Assembly: GCF_014889545.1 (NCBI RefSeq)
Contig: NZ_QKOF01000006.1
Span: 496,001-560,000 of the forward strand
Direction: 5' to 3'
Source: Methanothermobacter thermautotrophicus
GTDB lineage: Archaea; Methanobacteriota; Methanobacteria; Methanobacteriales; Methanothermobacteraceae
DNA length: 64,000 nt
Shown: positions 1 through 9,151 of the stretch, in pieces
Layout of the letters: each line of letters begins with the position of its first letter
Position numbering within the stretch: position 1 is the stretch's first letter
Made by a program: the position numbers and the translations under genes
Notes under the pieces: generated by a model
Database searches by the model: none
What the model was told of the DNA's origin: nothing
The model's input: only the letters and a program-made list of their open reading frames with translations

Positions 1-573
1 AACCTTCACGTATCCATGGTGGCCGGGCACATCCACACTGATGCCCCTGAGTTCAGCCCCGAAGTCCACCATGGCCTCCAGGCACCTGGAGATGAACCAC
101 TCCTGGTAGCAGAGGCTGTGGGATGGGAAGGTCCCCCCCATAACTATGAGTTCAACCTTATCGACGGGGTGGCCTATGCTGTGGAGCTGCTCCAGGCGAT
201 TGTACACCTGCCTGTAGGGGTGGAAGTCATACATCCTGGCCCTGAGGGCAGCAGGCTCCTCTCCAGTGTAACTTGGAGGTGCCTTCTCGCTCTCTGGACA
301 GTAGAGGCACCTGCCATGGGGGCATTCCCTGGGCTGGCACATCACAGCAACGACGGCGACCCCTGAGATGGTCCGTGTGGGTTTTTTCCTCAGAAGCCCC
401 TCTATAACCCTTTTCTCATCAGGGGTTGCATGTTCAAGGATTTCAGAGTTGCTCATGAACCTCTCAAGTCCCATTTCACGGCAGACCCTGTGCTTGAACC
501 TCTCAAGGTCCTTCCTTGTCCTTATTTTTCCTGAAATTATTTCATCGATTATGAGACGTGACGCGTCCTTCAT
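1..573 (-). CDS. elp3: tRNA uridine(34) acetyltransferase Elp3, C-terminal part missing (window edge)
   Basis: Radical SAM plus acetyltransferase enzyme that starts the wobble-uridine cm5U-type modification in tRNA. Only the first 191 codons lie in the window; the gene runs off the left edge. The cluster-binding cysteines fit the Elp3 pattern C-x9-C-x2-C (Cys79, Cys89, Cys92), followed by a conserved GGTFPSH stretch. The start ATG at 573 is preceded by GAGGG about 9 nt upstream; the frame is open further upstream and a TTG lies there, so the N-terminus is not certain. It lies 55 nt downstream of the site-2 protease gene on the same strand. The GNAT domain that should follow cannot be seen. 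Confidence 0.9.
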   Translation of the reverse strand, partial: MKDASRLIIDEIISGKIRTRKDLERFKHRVCREMGLERFMSNSEILEHATPDEKRVIEGLLRKKPTRTISGVAVVAVMCQPRECPHGRCLYCPESEKAPPSYTGEEPAALRARMYDFHPYRQVYNRLEQLHSIGHPVDKVELIVMGGTFPSHSLCYQEWFISRCLEAMVDFGAELRGISVDVPGHHGYVKV

Positions 574-628
574 GATCCTAATCCCTCTTTCCCTTTCATC
601 CAGCAATCCATTATCGTCATATATTGAT

Positions 629-1651
629 TTACTCGGTTCTGTTCATCAGGTTTAATGTTCTGACTATGTCTGTCCTTGAAATTATGCCTATGAGTTCACC
701 GTCCCTCATCACAGGGAGCCTCCCAAGCTGCAGCCGGTTCATTTTCTCGAGGGCCGCTGTGACCTCATCATCGTCCCTCACCGTTACAACGTCCCCTATC
801 ATGACATCCCCCACCCTGAGGTCCCGTCTGGCATCGGATATGTCATGGAAGGTTACAATACCCCTCAGTTCATCGTCCTCAGTCACAGGGTAACCCATGT
901 GCTTTTCACGGAACATCACATCGAGGGCATCCTTAACTGTCATGTCAGGGCGGAGGGTCACAGGGTCCTCGGTCATAATATCCGCCACCATGATGCCATC
1001 CAGCAGTGACGAGATGAGGGTTGCCTGGTACTCCTGCTCTGCGCCGATGTAGATGAAGAAGCCGATAAGTATCAGGAAGAAGTTGTAGAAAAGGCCTGTT
1101 ACAGCCATGATGACCGCTATGATTTTTCCAAGGTTCGAAGCTATCCTTGTAGCCCTGATGTAACTCAGCCTCTCAGCCAGTATGGCCCTCAGTATCCGGC
1201 CACCATCCATGGGGAAGGCGGGTATGAGGTTGAAGATTGCAAGAAGCAGGTTCACAGCAAGGAAGTCGCCTGCGAATCCTGCAGCGGCTCCCCCCAGACC
1301 AAGCAGGAGGGGGACCCCTGTGATTAGGGCTATGACTATATTTGTGAGGGGCCCGGCGATTGAGATCAGGAACTCCTGGCGTGGTATTCTGGGTATCTCC
1401 TCCATCCTTGAAACACCGCCGATGGGGAGTAGAAGTATGCTCTTTATATTCACACCGAACCTCAGGGCGACATAGGAGTGGGCCAGTTCATGTATCACCA
1501 CCGTTACAAATACAAGGGTTATTAGAACCGCCAGGTTCAGTGAGAGGAAGCCGAGGTAGGCGAGGAGGTATATGAAAAGCATCAGAAGTAGAAATGAGAA
1601 ATCGAGTTCAATGGGTATCCCGTAGACACTGAATATTTTAACTGAAGTCAT
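629..1651 (-). CDS. site-2 protease (M50 family) with C-terminal CBS pair
   Basis: Intramembrane zinc metalloprotease, 340 residues. Several hydrophobic segments cover roughly residues 15-215. The zinc motif HELAH is at 54-58 and the third ligand lies in [11 protein letters not shown] (Asp149). The C-terminal part from about 222 holds two CBS domains, which in this family bind adenine nucleotides and probably gate the protease; this architecture is the one solved for the Methanocaldococcus jannaschii S2P. The substrate is unknown. No clear ribosome-binding site precedes the ATG; an A/T-rich TATA-like stretch (GCTATAAAAAATG on the minus strand, near 1686) suggests a very short leader. Divergent from the PRC-barrel gene. 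Confidence 0.93.
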   Translation of the reverse strand: MTSVKIFSVYGIPIELDFSFLLLMLFIYLLAYLGFLSLNLAVLITLVFVTVVIHELAHSYVALRFGVNIKSILLLPIGGVSRMEEIPRIPRQEFLISIAGPLTNIVIALITGVPLLLGLGGAAAGFAGDFLAVNLLLAIFNLIPAFPMDGGRILRAILAERLSYIRATRIASNLGKIIAVIMAVTGLFYNFFLILIGFFIYIGAEQEYQATLISSLLDGIMVADIMTEDPVTLRPDMTVKDALDVMFREKHMGYPVTEDDELRGIVTFHDISDARRDLRVGDVMIGDVVTVRDDDEVTAALEKMNRLQLGRLPVMRDGELIGIISRTDIVRTLNLMNRTE

Positions 1652-1724
1652 GTTATATTATATGGGGTGCTATGAATAAATCATTTTTTATAGCATGACT
1701 GACATAAGATTCTATGGTGTTCAA

Positions 1725-1994
1725 ATGAAGGTGACGGAGTTCCTCGGTCGTAAGGTGCTGGATAAAAATGCAATGGAGATAGGTAAGGTCTCTGACCTGG
1801 AAGTGGACCCGGAGGAGGGCCTCATAAAGTCCCTCATAATATCCAAGGGTGAACTGTCCCTCAAGCAGAGGACCTTCATCGTGGATATGGAGAGCGTGAG
1901 CCGGGTCGGCGATTACGTCGTCCTTGCAATAGCTGCAGAGGAGGCGGAGGAGGCCCCCGAAGAGGAGGAGTCCATGGAGATCTCCCCTGAATGA
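1725..1994 (+). CDS. PRC-barrel domain protein
   Basis: Small 89-residue protein made of one PRC-barrel: the N-terminal pattern EFLGRKVLDKNAMEIGKVSDL is typical, followed by a beta-rich core and an acidic Glu-rich tail. Such archaeal single-domain proteins are thought to be adaptors in RNA processing or division, but no function can be assigned here. The frame is open from an ATG at 1695, but the second ATG at 1725 is preferred because homology begins there and GGTG lies a few bases upstream. The next gene starts 12 nt after the stop, so the two are probably cotranscribed. Confidence 0.8.
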   Translation: MKVTEFLGRKVLDKNAMEIGKVSDLEVDPEEGLIKSLIISKGELSLKQRTFIVDMESVSRVGDYVVLAIAAEEAEEAPEEEESMEISPE

Positions 1995-2006
1995 TGGGTG
2001 GATAGC

Positions 2007-2306
2007 ATGGAGGTAAAGGACATTAATGGAAATGTTCTGACGGTTGGGATGGCTGTACGTTACACTGGTACAGGGACCACAGGTGAGATCTCAGCCATCA
2101 AGGTTGAGGATGGCGAGGGATGGGCCCGCCTTGAGGACTCAGATCTCTGGTACAATACAGATTACCTTGAGGTTGTTGATAAATCCGAACTCAGGAGGGC
2201 AGTCAGGAAGGAGGGCCCCGGTGACACCATTGACCGTATCAGGAAGATGAAGGAAGACTTTGCTGATGTGGATATGGGCTCAGAGGTTTGTGATGGTGGG
2301 GGTTGA
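2007..2306 (+). CDS. DUF2098-like archaeal conserved protein
   Basis: 99-residue soluble protein resembling the archaeal DUF2098 family. It shows a short SH3-like beta pattern (VLTVGMAVRYTGTGTTGEI) and a segment rich in Trp, Asp and Leu (WARLEDSDLWYNTDYLEVVD), then a charged helical tail. A GTG at 1998 is in frame, but ATG at 2007 has GGTGG just upstream and is favoured. It follows the PRC-barrel gene closely. Function unknown. Confidence 0.65.
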   Translation: MEVKDINGNVLTVGMAVRYTGTGTTGEISAIKVEDGEGWARLEDSDLWYNTDYLEVVDKSELRRAVRKEGPGDTIDRIRKMKEDFADVDMGSEVCDGGG

Positions 2307-2388
2307 TTTATCCTCCCCTCCTTTTTTATGCCGGGATTTTCCCTGACCATTGTCTCTTTTAATGTTATAAACTTATGGGGGTGAAAAT

Positions 2389-2868
2389 GTGTTTGACACA
2401 AAGATTCCAGGTATCATATCTCTTATCCTGGGGATTCTGGTGATTCTCTTTCCAGTGTTTTCAGTATTTACCCTGAGTGTCCTCACGGGAGTGGCAGTGC
2501 TATTTGTTGCGGTCTGGCTCTTCCTCCTTGGTGCCGGGACATGGAAGGTCAGCAGGGGTGCAGGTGCCCTCTACATTCTCCTCGGGGTGCTCGGTGTAAT
2601 CGTTGCAGCGGCCCTTGCAGGTAATGTGGTCCTCTTCAGTTTCCTCACAGCATTCTGGATATACATAACAGGTATAATCCTTATAATTGCAGGTATAACA
2701 GCTCTTTTCTCAAGGGAGCACCGGGCTGGAAGGGCTGCGGGTATATCCGTTGTGGTTCTGGGGATCATCTATATAATCCTGGGGATACTTGTAACAAACC
2801 CTGTATTCCTGGCCTGGCTCATCGGCCTTTCACTGATAATCGATGGAATCGGGCTGCTGATGTATTAG
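2389..2868 (+). CDS. DUF308 (HdeD-like) membrane protein
   Basis: 159 residues, nearly all hydrophobic, with about six transmembrane segments and repeated LGILVILFP / LGVLGVIVAA / LGIIYIILGILV units, as in the DUF308/HdeD family. It begins with GTG at 2389 behind GGGGGTGA. In bacteria HdeD is linked to acid stress, but archaeal members have no known role. Its stop (TAG 2866-2868) overlaps the stop of the convergent DUF2115 gene (complement TTA at 2865-2867), so the two genes share their ends. Confidence 0.8.
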   Translation: MFDTKIPGIISLILGILVILFPVFSVFTLSVLTGVAVLFVAVWLFLLGAGTWKVSRGAGALYILLGVLGVIVAAALAGNVVLFSFLTAFWIYITGIILIIAGITALFSREHRAGRAAGISVVVLGIIYIILGILVTNPVFLAWLIGLSLIIDGIGLLMY

Positions 2869-3446
2869 TGGACAGAGGGGTCCTGGATGCTGACACAGAA
2901 ACGGCAGAGGGCGCCGGGAGTGTTTATCTGCTTGTCCTTCACAGGACAGTAGAATACATCCCCCTCCCTTCTAACCGTGAGGCCTCCAGGAAAACGGGTC
3001 CCCACTGGATGGACGGGTTCCTCCCTTACGAATGTGACGTAGATTGTTATTATACGGGCGATCCTCTGAAAACACCTTTCATTTTCTGTTTCCGCGTGGC
3101 TCAGCTGCTGGTCAAGGAATTCCATGAACTCCCTTAACTTTTCAGTGTCGACTTTGCCGGGGTAGTGGTTCTTATCATTCTTTATATCCCTTATCCTGTT
3201 AAAGAAGGCCCTGGTGAACCTTTCAATGAACTCCCTCTGCTCCCGTGGAGGCATGTAACGGGCGTCCTCCCTCAGATAGACTGATGCACTCATTATATCC
3301 TTTATATGGATGGTTGAGGCTTCCTTTTTAAGCATTTCAAGGAGCTGCATCTTTGACATCTTCTCTGGAATATTACTGCTTCTTATAATAACATCCTCCC
3401 CGAGACCCAGGTCATCCCAGTAAAGTTCATGGTTATCATTCCTCAT
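2865..3446 (-). CDS. UPF0305 / DUF2115 family protein, copy 1
   Basis: Methanogen-specific protein of unknown function. The family signature is at the C-terminus: PVHPVGTRFPGG then FYCPVKDKQ followed by CRFC, giving a C-x13-C-x2-C cysteine set that may bind metal. The next gene upstream is a clear paralogue with the same ending. Start uncertain: ATG at 3446 lies 56 nt after the paralogue's stop; a later ATG (MSKMQLLEML, about 3359) fits the paralogue alignment better and would give 164 residues. The longer frame to 3653 would overlap the paralogue and is unlikely. Probably the last gene of the hel308 transcript. Confidence 0.8.
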   Translation of the reverse strand: MRNDNHELYWDDLGLGEDVIIRSSNIPEKMSKMQLLEMLKKEASTIHIKDIMSASVYLREDARYMPPREQREFIERFTRAFFNRIRDIKNDKNHYPGKVDTEKLREFMEFLDQQLSHAETENERCFQRIARIITIYVTFVREEPVHPVGTRFPGGLTVRREGDVFYCPVKDKQINTPGALCRFCVSIQDPSVH

Positions 3447-3501
3447 GGGGAAACATCCAGGCATTTCAACCGGCGGAATCTGGCTGATTCCTCCAGAAAC
3501 A

Positions 3502-3966
3502 TCAAATGGGGGTCTGTCTGGCGATGCATATATCACAGAGGGCCTTAGGGTTATCTTTCTGCTTATCCTTAACTGGACAGTAGTAGACCCCGTCCTTCCT
3601 TTCAACCTCAAAGCCTCCAGGGAATGGTGTTCCAGGGGGGTGGAGTGGTTCACCCTTAAGAAATGTTCTGTATAAAACTGTTAAACCAACAATAATTGGA
3701 GCATTCATTTCATCCAGCCTTTTTGAGGCATCATGGAGTCTATACCATTCAGAAGCTGTTTCAGACACCCCCGGGAATCGGGCCCTGAGATCAAGCACCG
3801 AGTCAACGACCATAGACATATATGAATCTATATATACGGTCCTGTATCTCTCCTGAACAAATCTGCAGCTCCTTTCTAGGAATACACGCACCTCCATGAG
3901 ATCGTAAACATTTACAGTGGCCGCCATTTTCCTCAGGACCATCATCAGGGCATCAGAGTCTTTCAC
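3502..3966 (-). CDS. UPF0305 / DUF2115 family protein, copy 2
   Basis: Paralogue of the downstream gene, about 154 residues, sharing the EPLHPPGTPFPGGF block and the ending YYCPVKDKQ...ALCDICIA with C-x13-C-x2-C. I place the start at GTG 3966, which overlaps the hel308 stop by 14 nt and matches the paralogue alignment; in-frame ATGs at 4008 and 4026 would extend it deeper into hel308. No strong ribosome-binding site is visible, consistent with translational coupling to the helicase. Function unknown. Confidence 0.78.
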   Translation of the reverse strand: MKDSDALMMVLRKMAATVNVYDLMEVRVFLERSCRFVQERYRTVYIDSYMSMVVDSVLDLRARFPGVSETASEWYRLHDASKRLDEMNAPIIVGLTVLYRTFLKGEPLHPPGTPFPGGFEVERKDGVYYCPVKDKQKDNPKALCDICIARQTPI

Positions 3967-6025
3967 AGTACCGTCTAATAGCCTCTGCCATTTTTTCTCC
4001 GATTCCATCGATCCGTTTGAGTTCATCCTTCCGGACATGCCTGAGATCCTCCCCGAAGGTTTCAACGACCCTGCGGGCCCTCCTGCGTCCAAGGCCCCTC
4101 ACACCGACAACCAGGGGTATAAGGTCCGCACGGACACCATAGTAGAGCCTTGCGGATAGAGTATCAAGTTTATCTGCATAACCGTAGACTCCAAGGATAT
4201 CGCATATACTTCCAAAGAATTTAACGAGCCTTGAGGCCTCATAGGCAGCCCTCCTTGTTGAGGCGGCGTAGACATTGAAGGCGTTCTCAATCTCATACTC
4301 GGTCCTTTCAGATATCCACTCCATGAGGGCGGCTGCAGTGGCCTCCTCGTTCCCGACGTCCATGACGAATATTCCATGTTCCATGAGCTTATCACGTACA
4401 GGGTCCCTGCTCTTACGCCCCTTGAATGATATGATGGGTATGTCAGGTGTCCTGGTTATCTCATAGATAAGGCGATAGATGTCCATATCATCCATCTCTG
4501 ATGCAAACTGGTGGAGCTTTATGGCAGTCTCCACACTGTAACTTGATTTTGCTATGAGGAGACCGAACTCTGTGGCAGAGAATCCTCCGGGGCCCCTGTA
4601 AATGATCCTGTTCCTCACAAGGAACTCCACGGCGTTCTCTATCTCATACTGGATACTGTCCATCCCGAATGAATCGCTGTAGGGACCTTCAATCATCTGG
4701 TAGCCATAGAACGTGTTCCTGAAGAAGTCCACAAGTTCCTCCACGGTCCTTGAGAGGCCGGAGGCCACCTGTGCAATTATCTGCCTGTAAAGGGCGTCCC
4801 TGTTCTCCATTATACGGGAGCTGGTCCTCTCAACCTCCCCCATCACATAGTACTCCTCCAGTTCCAATGCCTCCTCATGGCTCCTGGCTATGAGGTAGGA
4901 GTATCCTGCATCATCGTACTGTGGGCGCCCGGCCCTCCCTGACATCTGCTCATAATCGAATACAGGGATCCTCCTGGGGCCCTGCCTCGTCCACCTTGTG
5001 TAGTCCCTTATCACAACGGTCCTTGATGGGAGGTTCACCCCGTACATGAGGCTGGGGGTGGCTGTTATCATCAGTATATTCCCCTCCCTGAACTCGTCCT
5101 CTATTATCTCCCGCTGTCTGTTGAAGAGGCCTGCATGGTGGAATGCGATCCCCGCCTCCAGGCACTCTGCAAGTTTCAGACAGGTTGAGGTTGGAGGGGA
5201 GCCCCTGGACTTTGGAACCTCAAGGATTCTTGCTGCCACCTCACTGAACCTCTCCCGCATATCAGGGGGTATCCTCCCTGATATCTTACCTGCAAGGTAG
5301 GATGCAAGGGACTCTGTGAACCTCCTGGTGGATACGAAGGCCAGGGTCTGGCTACCATCCTCCAGGGACCTCTCAAGAACCTTTAGGACAACGTCGTTCT
5401 TCTCCCTGACCCCGAACATCTCCGTGTCAAGGACCTCCCGGTGCAGTGGAACGGGCCGGTAGTCGTGCTCCACCACCCGGGCTCCTAGCCATCCGGCTAT
5501 TTCATCCATATTTGAGAGGGTTGCTGAGAGTGCAACTATACGTGTGGAGGGGTTCAGGATCCGTGTCCTTGTAATTGCAGATTCAATCACCGGCCCCCTG
5601 GTGTACTCACCTATCATGTGGAATTCATCAACGATGAGGAGGTCCACCTCCCTGAGGATATTCCATGAAAACCTGGTTAGGCTGTCGAAGGATTCAAAGA
5701 CCATGACTGCAATGTCAGAGGTCCTGGGATCCTTACCGACCCTTATACCGTGCTCTTCAAGTTTACTGAATTCCTTTATCTTTTCGTTCTGGATTGAAAG
5801 GAGGGGCACGGTGTAGATCACGCGCCCACCCTCCATGACCGTCCTCAGGGCTGCAAGGATCCCCAGGAGGGTCTTCCCGCTGGCGGTGGGTATGGCTATT
5901 ATGTAGTTTTCCCTGGATTCTAGGTAACCTGCTTCAAGGGCACTCCTCTGGGCAGGGTTAAGCTCCCTTATATGGGGGTAGCAGTCCCTGAGGATCTGCC
6001 TCATTTCAGGTGGGAGGGACTTCAT
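3953..6025 (-). CDS. hel308: ATP-dependent DNA helicase Hel308
   Basis: Superfamily 2 helicase of the Ski2/Hel308 type, 690 residues, acting on stalled or branched replication forks with 3'-5' polarity. Visible motifs in order: Walker A PTASGKT (46-52), DEFH box (133-136), SAT (167-169), the motif IV/V region with TATPSLMYGVNLPSR (321-335), QMSGRAGRPQ (360-369), then the winged-helix and ratchet regions, and a C-terminal helix-hairpin-helix with GIGEKMAEAI. Length is normal. I recall the M. thermautotrophicus protein as MTH_810. It starts at ATG 6025, 10 nt after the moaC stop, and its end overlaps a DUF2115 gene, so moaC-hel308-DUF2115-DUF2115 look like one transcript. Confidence 0.96.
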   Translation of the reverse strand: MKSLPPEMRQILRDCYPHIRELNPAQRSALEAGYLESRENYIIAIPTASGKTLLGILAALRTVMEGGRVIYTVPLLSIQNEKIKEFSKLEEHGIRVGKDPRTSDIAVMVFESFDSLTRFSWNILREVDLLIVDEFHMIGEYTRGPVIESAITRTRILNPSTRIVALSATLSNMDEIAGWLGARVVEHDYRPVPLHREVLDTEMFGVREKNDVVLKVLERSLEDGSQTLAFVSTRRFTESLASYLAGKISGRIPPDMRERFSEVAARILEVPKSRGSPPTSTCLKLAECLEAGIAFHHAGLFNRQREIIEDEFREGNILMITATPSLMYGVNLPSRTVVIRDYTRWTRQGPRRIPVFDYEQMSGRAGRPQYDDAGYSYLIARSHEEALELEEYYVMGEVERTSSRIMENRDALYRQIIAQVASGLSRTVEELVDFFRNTFYGYQMIEGPYSDSFGMDSIQYEIENAVEFLVRNRIIYRGPGGFSATEFGLLIAKSSYSVETAIKLHQFASEMDDMDIYRLIYEITRTPDIPIISFKGRKSRDPVRDKLMEHGIFVMDVGNEEATAAALMEWISERTEYEIENAFNVYAASTRRAAYEASRLVKFFGSICDILGVYGYADKLDTLSARLYYGVRADLIPLVVGVRGLGRRRARRVVETFGEDLRHVRKDELKRIDGIGEKMAEAIRRYCERL

Positions 6026-6035
6026 ATGAACACCC

Positions 6036-6506
6036 TCAGGGCTCCAGCTTTTCCTTTTTAAGGACCCTTATGTTGCTGATCGCAGTCTCAGGGTACTGTC
6101 CATCATCATCCTTCTCAACACTTTTAACCATGTCCCAGATTGTGAGCAGTGCAACCGAGACACCGGTTATTGCCTCCATCTCAACACCGGTTTTTCCGTC
6201 GCACCGCACCGTCACCCTGGCAGTGATCCTATCCTCCCCAAGGTCAAATTCAACATCAACACCTGTGAGGGGGAGGGGGTGGCATAGGGGTATTATTTCC
6301 CAGGTCCTCTTAACGGCCCCTATGGCTGCTATCTGGGCCGTTGCAAGGACGTTCCCCTTCTCAACCCTCTTTTCACGTATCAGGTTTATTGTATCCTCAC
6401 TGAGTAATATATGGCCTTCGGCCGTCGCTGTTCTCCTGAGAACTGGTTTTGAGCCCACATCGACCATGCGGACCCCCTTTTCATGTGTATGTGTGAATTC
6501 CTTCAT
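6036..6506 (-). CDS. moaC: cyclic pyranopterin monophosphate synthase MoaC
   Basis: Second step of molybdopterin cofactor synthesis: converts 3',8-cyclo-GTP to cyclic pyranopterin phosphate. 156 residues, the usual size. Conserved elements are the LCHPLPLTG loop and KTGVEMEA, plus the WDMVKS segment. The ATG at 6506 is chosen over 6515 because GAGTGAT stands 5 nt upstream of it. Molybdenum or tungsten pterin is needed by formylmethanofuran dehydrogenase in this kind of organism. Next upstream on the same strand is cbiD. Confidence 0.96.
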   Translation of the reverse strand: MKEFTHTHEKGVRMVDVGSKPVLRRTATAEGHILLSEDTINLIREKRVEKGNVLATAQIAAIGAVKRTWEIIPLCHPLPLTGVDVEFDLGEDRITARVTVRCDGKTGVEMEAITGVSVALLTIWDMVKSVEKDDDGQYPETAISNIRVLKKEKLEP

Positions 6507-6544
6507 TATCATCACTCATGAAATTCCTTCTAACTTGGCTTTCA

Positions 6545-7630
6545 TCAGTCGAATCGGTGGTTACTTCCAGTTTTGAAGTTTGAGTTTAGTACCCGGCCAT
6601 CCAGACTGAAAATCAGGACATCGGTATCAAAGGAGTACCTCTCAGTGCACCTGTCCCTTATGGCATCTGCTATGCCATCGAAGACCCTCACAGTCAACCC
6701 CTCACCATCGAGTTCAGATATCATCTCCTCAACTGTTCCATGGTTGAATATCCTTGTCACCGTATCTCTGGAAGCACCCTTAAGGGCTGCGTGGGCAGCC
6801 ATTATCTCGCGGCGGGCATCTGCAACTGAACTTTTGGTCTGGAATATTCCTGCGGACAGCTTGATCAGTTTACCCGCGTGTCCCATGAGTATTATCCTCT
6901 CAACCCCCCTCTTGTCGGCCTCCTCCAGCATGTAGCCCGGGAAGTTGGCCATCTGGATTATCCTCTCCTCCTCGATGGATTCAAAGTACTCCACGGCGAA
7001 TCTCTCACCTATGTTACCCGGTACAAATACCAGTTCCCTGAAACCCAGGGCGGTGGCTATGCCTATCTGGCAGGCAAGGGATTCACGGTACGCCTCACTG
7101 GACATGGGTCTGGCTATACCCTTTGTCCCAAGGATGGAGATACCCCCAGTGATCCCTAGACGGGGGTTCATGGTCCTGGATGCTATCCTCTCCCCCTCTG
7201 GTACGGATACCGTGACCACAGCACCCTCATCATCCCTGAGGTGTTCCCTGAGGTTCTCCTCCATCATCCTCCTGGGCACAGGGTTTATTGCCGGTTCTCC
7301 GGGGGGGACCTGGAGGCCAGGCTTCGTGACGATTCCAACACCCTCACCACCCCTTATCATGATTTCAGGGGTCCCTGTGATCTGGACAGTGGAAATGATC
7401 TCAAGGTTCACGGTGACATCGGGGTCGGGGTAGGGCCTCTTGATGACACAGGCCCTGGCGGTGTCATCTGAGATACGCTCAACGTATTCAACGTCAACCT
7501 CCAGGATCCCTGAGGGGGTCCTGACCCTGACCTTCCTTGCTTCACAGCCCTTCAGACACAGGAGTGAGGCGAGGGCTGCTGCGGTGGCAGCTGTTCCAGT
7601 TGTAATCCCGAATACCCTCTCATCCTTCAT
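6545..7630 (-). CDS. cbiD: cobalt-precorrin-5B C1-methyltransferase CbiD
   Basis: Methylates C1 of cobalt-precorrin-5B in the anaerobic corrinoid pathway. 361 residues, full length. The N-terminal [12 protein letters not shown] loop and the [12 protein letters not shown] segment are typical, as are FVPGNIGE and [11 protein letters not shown]. Corrinoid is needed for methyl transfer in methanogenesis. The start ATG at 7630 has a weak AAGGA upstream. It is 38 nt upstream of moaC and 81 nt downstream of the thioredoxin gene. The other cobalamin gene of the window, cobQ, is 19 kb away, so the pathway is scattered. Confidence 0.95.
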   Translation of the reverse strand: MKDERVFGITTGTAATAAALASLLCLKGCEARKVRVRTPSGILEVDVEYVERISDDTARACVIKRPYPDPDVTVNLEIISTVQITGTPEIMIRGGEGVGIVTKPGLQVPPGEPAINPVPRRMMEENLREHLRDDEGAVVTVSVPEGERIASRTMNPRLGITGGISILGTKGIARPMSSEAYRESLACQIGIATALGFRELVFVPGNIGERFAVEYFESIEEERIIQMANFPGYMLEEADKRGVERIILMGHAGKLIKLSAGIFQTKSSVADARREIMAAHAALKGASRDTVTRIFNHGTVEEMISELDGEGLTVRVFDGIADAIRDRCTERYSFDTDVLIFSLDGRVLNSNFKTGSNHRFD

Positions 7631-7711
7631 CAGAAAAATCCTTAAAAATTAATGTGAAAAATAAGTTATTAAATCTCCTTCTCTGGCTTTAGAGAGTTTC
7701 TCTTGCTGAAG

Positions 7712-7969
7712 CTATTCCAGTTCATCCTTTATTGCTTCAAAGAGCTCCTCCCTGCTTGGGGCCCCAACGAATCTGACAACACCGTTGATGGCTATGGCCG
7801 GTACAGCCATCAGGCCATACTCTATGGCCTTTTCCCGGTCAACCATTATGTCGATCTTTTCAACCTGGATACGGTCTCCGAATTCCTTCTTGGCCTCATC
7901 AACGACCTCGATTGCCATTGGACAGTAGGGGCAGGTTGGGGATGTGAAAACCTCTATATTAACAACCAT
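7712..7969 (-). CDS. small thioredoxin (CPYC active site)
   Basis: 85-residue thioredoxin/glutaredoxin-like protein with active site Cys13-Pro-Tyr-Cys16 in FTSPTCPYCPMA and a cis-proline loop AVPAIAING near 55-63. I recognise it as the protein studied as MTH807 (Mt0807), which reduces disulfides in this organism. GGAGGTTAAGAC just before the ATG is a strong ribosome-binding site. Monocistronic or the first gene of the cbiD transcript. Confidence 0.95.
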   Translation of the reverse strand: MVVNIEVFTSPTCPYCPMAIEVVDEAKKEFGDRIQVEKIDIMVDREKAIEYGLMAVPAIAINGVVRFVGAPSREELFEAIKDELE

Positions 7970-8044
7970 GTCTTAACCTCCGTGAGAGTAATATGATTAT
8001 CTTCTCCCCCTTTTTAGATAAATACTTATCCTTTTCCACTTCAA

Positions 8045-8908
8045 TCAATGGAGCTGCAGTTCTTCCGTCGCATTCCCTGATGCAAAACCCAGCCTTGAGA
8101 ACATGCTGGATAGGACCTTCAAAAGGCCACCAGATGGCTCAAGGGTTATGGTGTCATAGTTCTTCACACCTGCAAGCTTTGCAGCCACCTCAACTGCATA
8201 GTCCTTCCCGCCAGTGTAATCCACCAGACGGTTACGGAGTGCCTGTCTGCCTGTGAATATCCTCCCCTCTGCCAGGTTCTTAACGTAGGAGACGCTGAGG
8301 TTCCTGTTGGCAGCCACGGTTCTTATGAAGTAGTCATACTCCTCGTTGACCATCGACTGCAGCATCTGTCTCTCCTCATCTGTTATCATGCGGTAATCGG
8401 CCCCCATGTCCTTGTACTCACCCGCCTTTATGGCGTACTTGTTTATCCCCATCTGCCTGTACATCTGGGAGAGATCCGTGAGGTCGAGTATGACGCCTAT
8501 GCTTCCAACCCATGCTGATGGACTTGCAACTATCCTGTCAGATGCTGATGCTGCAAGGTACGCTCCTGAGGTTCCTGAATCACTTATCCAGCTCACCACA
8601 GGTTTTCCTGATTTATTTATGGCTTCCATGAGTTCCTCACTTGCAACAGGTGTCCCTCCCGGGCTGTTTATATCGAGGACTATGGCCTTGACTGAGGGGT
8701 CGCTGTTGGCTTCATCGATGAGCTCCTTTATTTCATCGGGGTTCGCAGCATCAGAGAAACCAGCCGTGTCATAGGCTATGGCTCCGTGGACAGGTATTAT
8801 TGCTATCGTACCCTCGCCGCCCTCCAGCAGACCGGCTAATGAAAGCACCAATCCCGCGATCGAGAGAACCGCGACGAGACCGACGACTATCTTGCTGTTT
8901 CTATCCAT
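8045..8908 (-). CDS. sppA: signal peptide peptidase SppA (S49 family)
   Basis: Membrane-anchored serine protease that degrades released signal peptides. 287 residues: one N-terminal transmembrane helix (about 7-28) then one protease domain. Ser114 in GTSGAYLAAS is the likely nucleophile and Lys166 in the EYKDMG segment the base, as in short bacterial and archaeal SppA. NSPGG at 81-85 is also conserved. Start at ATG 8908 with GGAGG about 22 nt upstream and GATACC adjacent; no better start is seen. Divergent from aroK with a shared A/T-rich region between them. Confidence 0.94.
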   Translation of the reverse strand: MDRNSKIVVGLVAVLSIAGLVLSLAGLLEGGEGTIAIIPVHGAIAYDTAGFSDAANPDEIKELIDEANSDPSVKAIVLDINSPGGTPVASEELMEAINKSGKPVVSWISDSGTSGAYLAASASDRIVASPSAWVGSIGVILDLTDLSQMYRQMGINKYAIKAGEYKDMGADYRMITDEERQMLQSMVNEEYDYFIRTVAANRNLSVSYVKNLAEGRIFTGRQALRNRLVDYTGGKDYAVEVAAKLAGVKNYDTITLEPSGGLLKVLSSMFSRLGFASGNATEELQLH

Positions 8909-9016
8909 GGTATCAGACCTTTTTACCTCCAGTCATGTTTTCAGGAGTTTTTATTATATCAGACATTCATCTACCATCCTAAATTTTTCACCATTTTTAT
9001 TAATAGAATGTCCACC

Positions 9017-9030
9017 GCTATATAAATATT
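9017..9030. promoter_or_regulatory. TATA-like element between sppA and aroK
   Basis: The stretch GCTATATAAATATT reads as a TATA box on both strands (TATAAATATT forward, ATTTATATAG reverse) in the 243-nt gap between the divergent genes sppA and aroK. Start codons lie about 110-120 nt away on each side, so leaders would be rather long. Direction cannot be decided by eye. Confidence 0.4.
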
Positions 9031-9151
9031 GCACTTAGATACTATTATTTATTGATGAATACACTTTGCAGTGTTTGAGAACTTGAGGTGCTCTCTGGAG
9101 TGCTTTCCTAATCTATTCAGTGAAAGATCATAGAATCCGGGAGTGATTGTT

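Noticed and set aside
3447-3653. Extension of the first DUF2115 protein to 262 residues
   Set aside because: The added part is antisense-like overlap of the paralogue's 3' end and has no family similarity.
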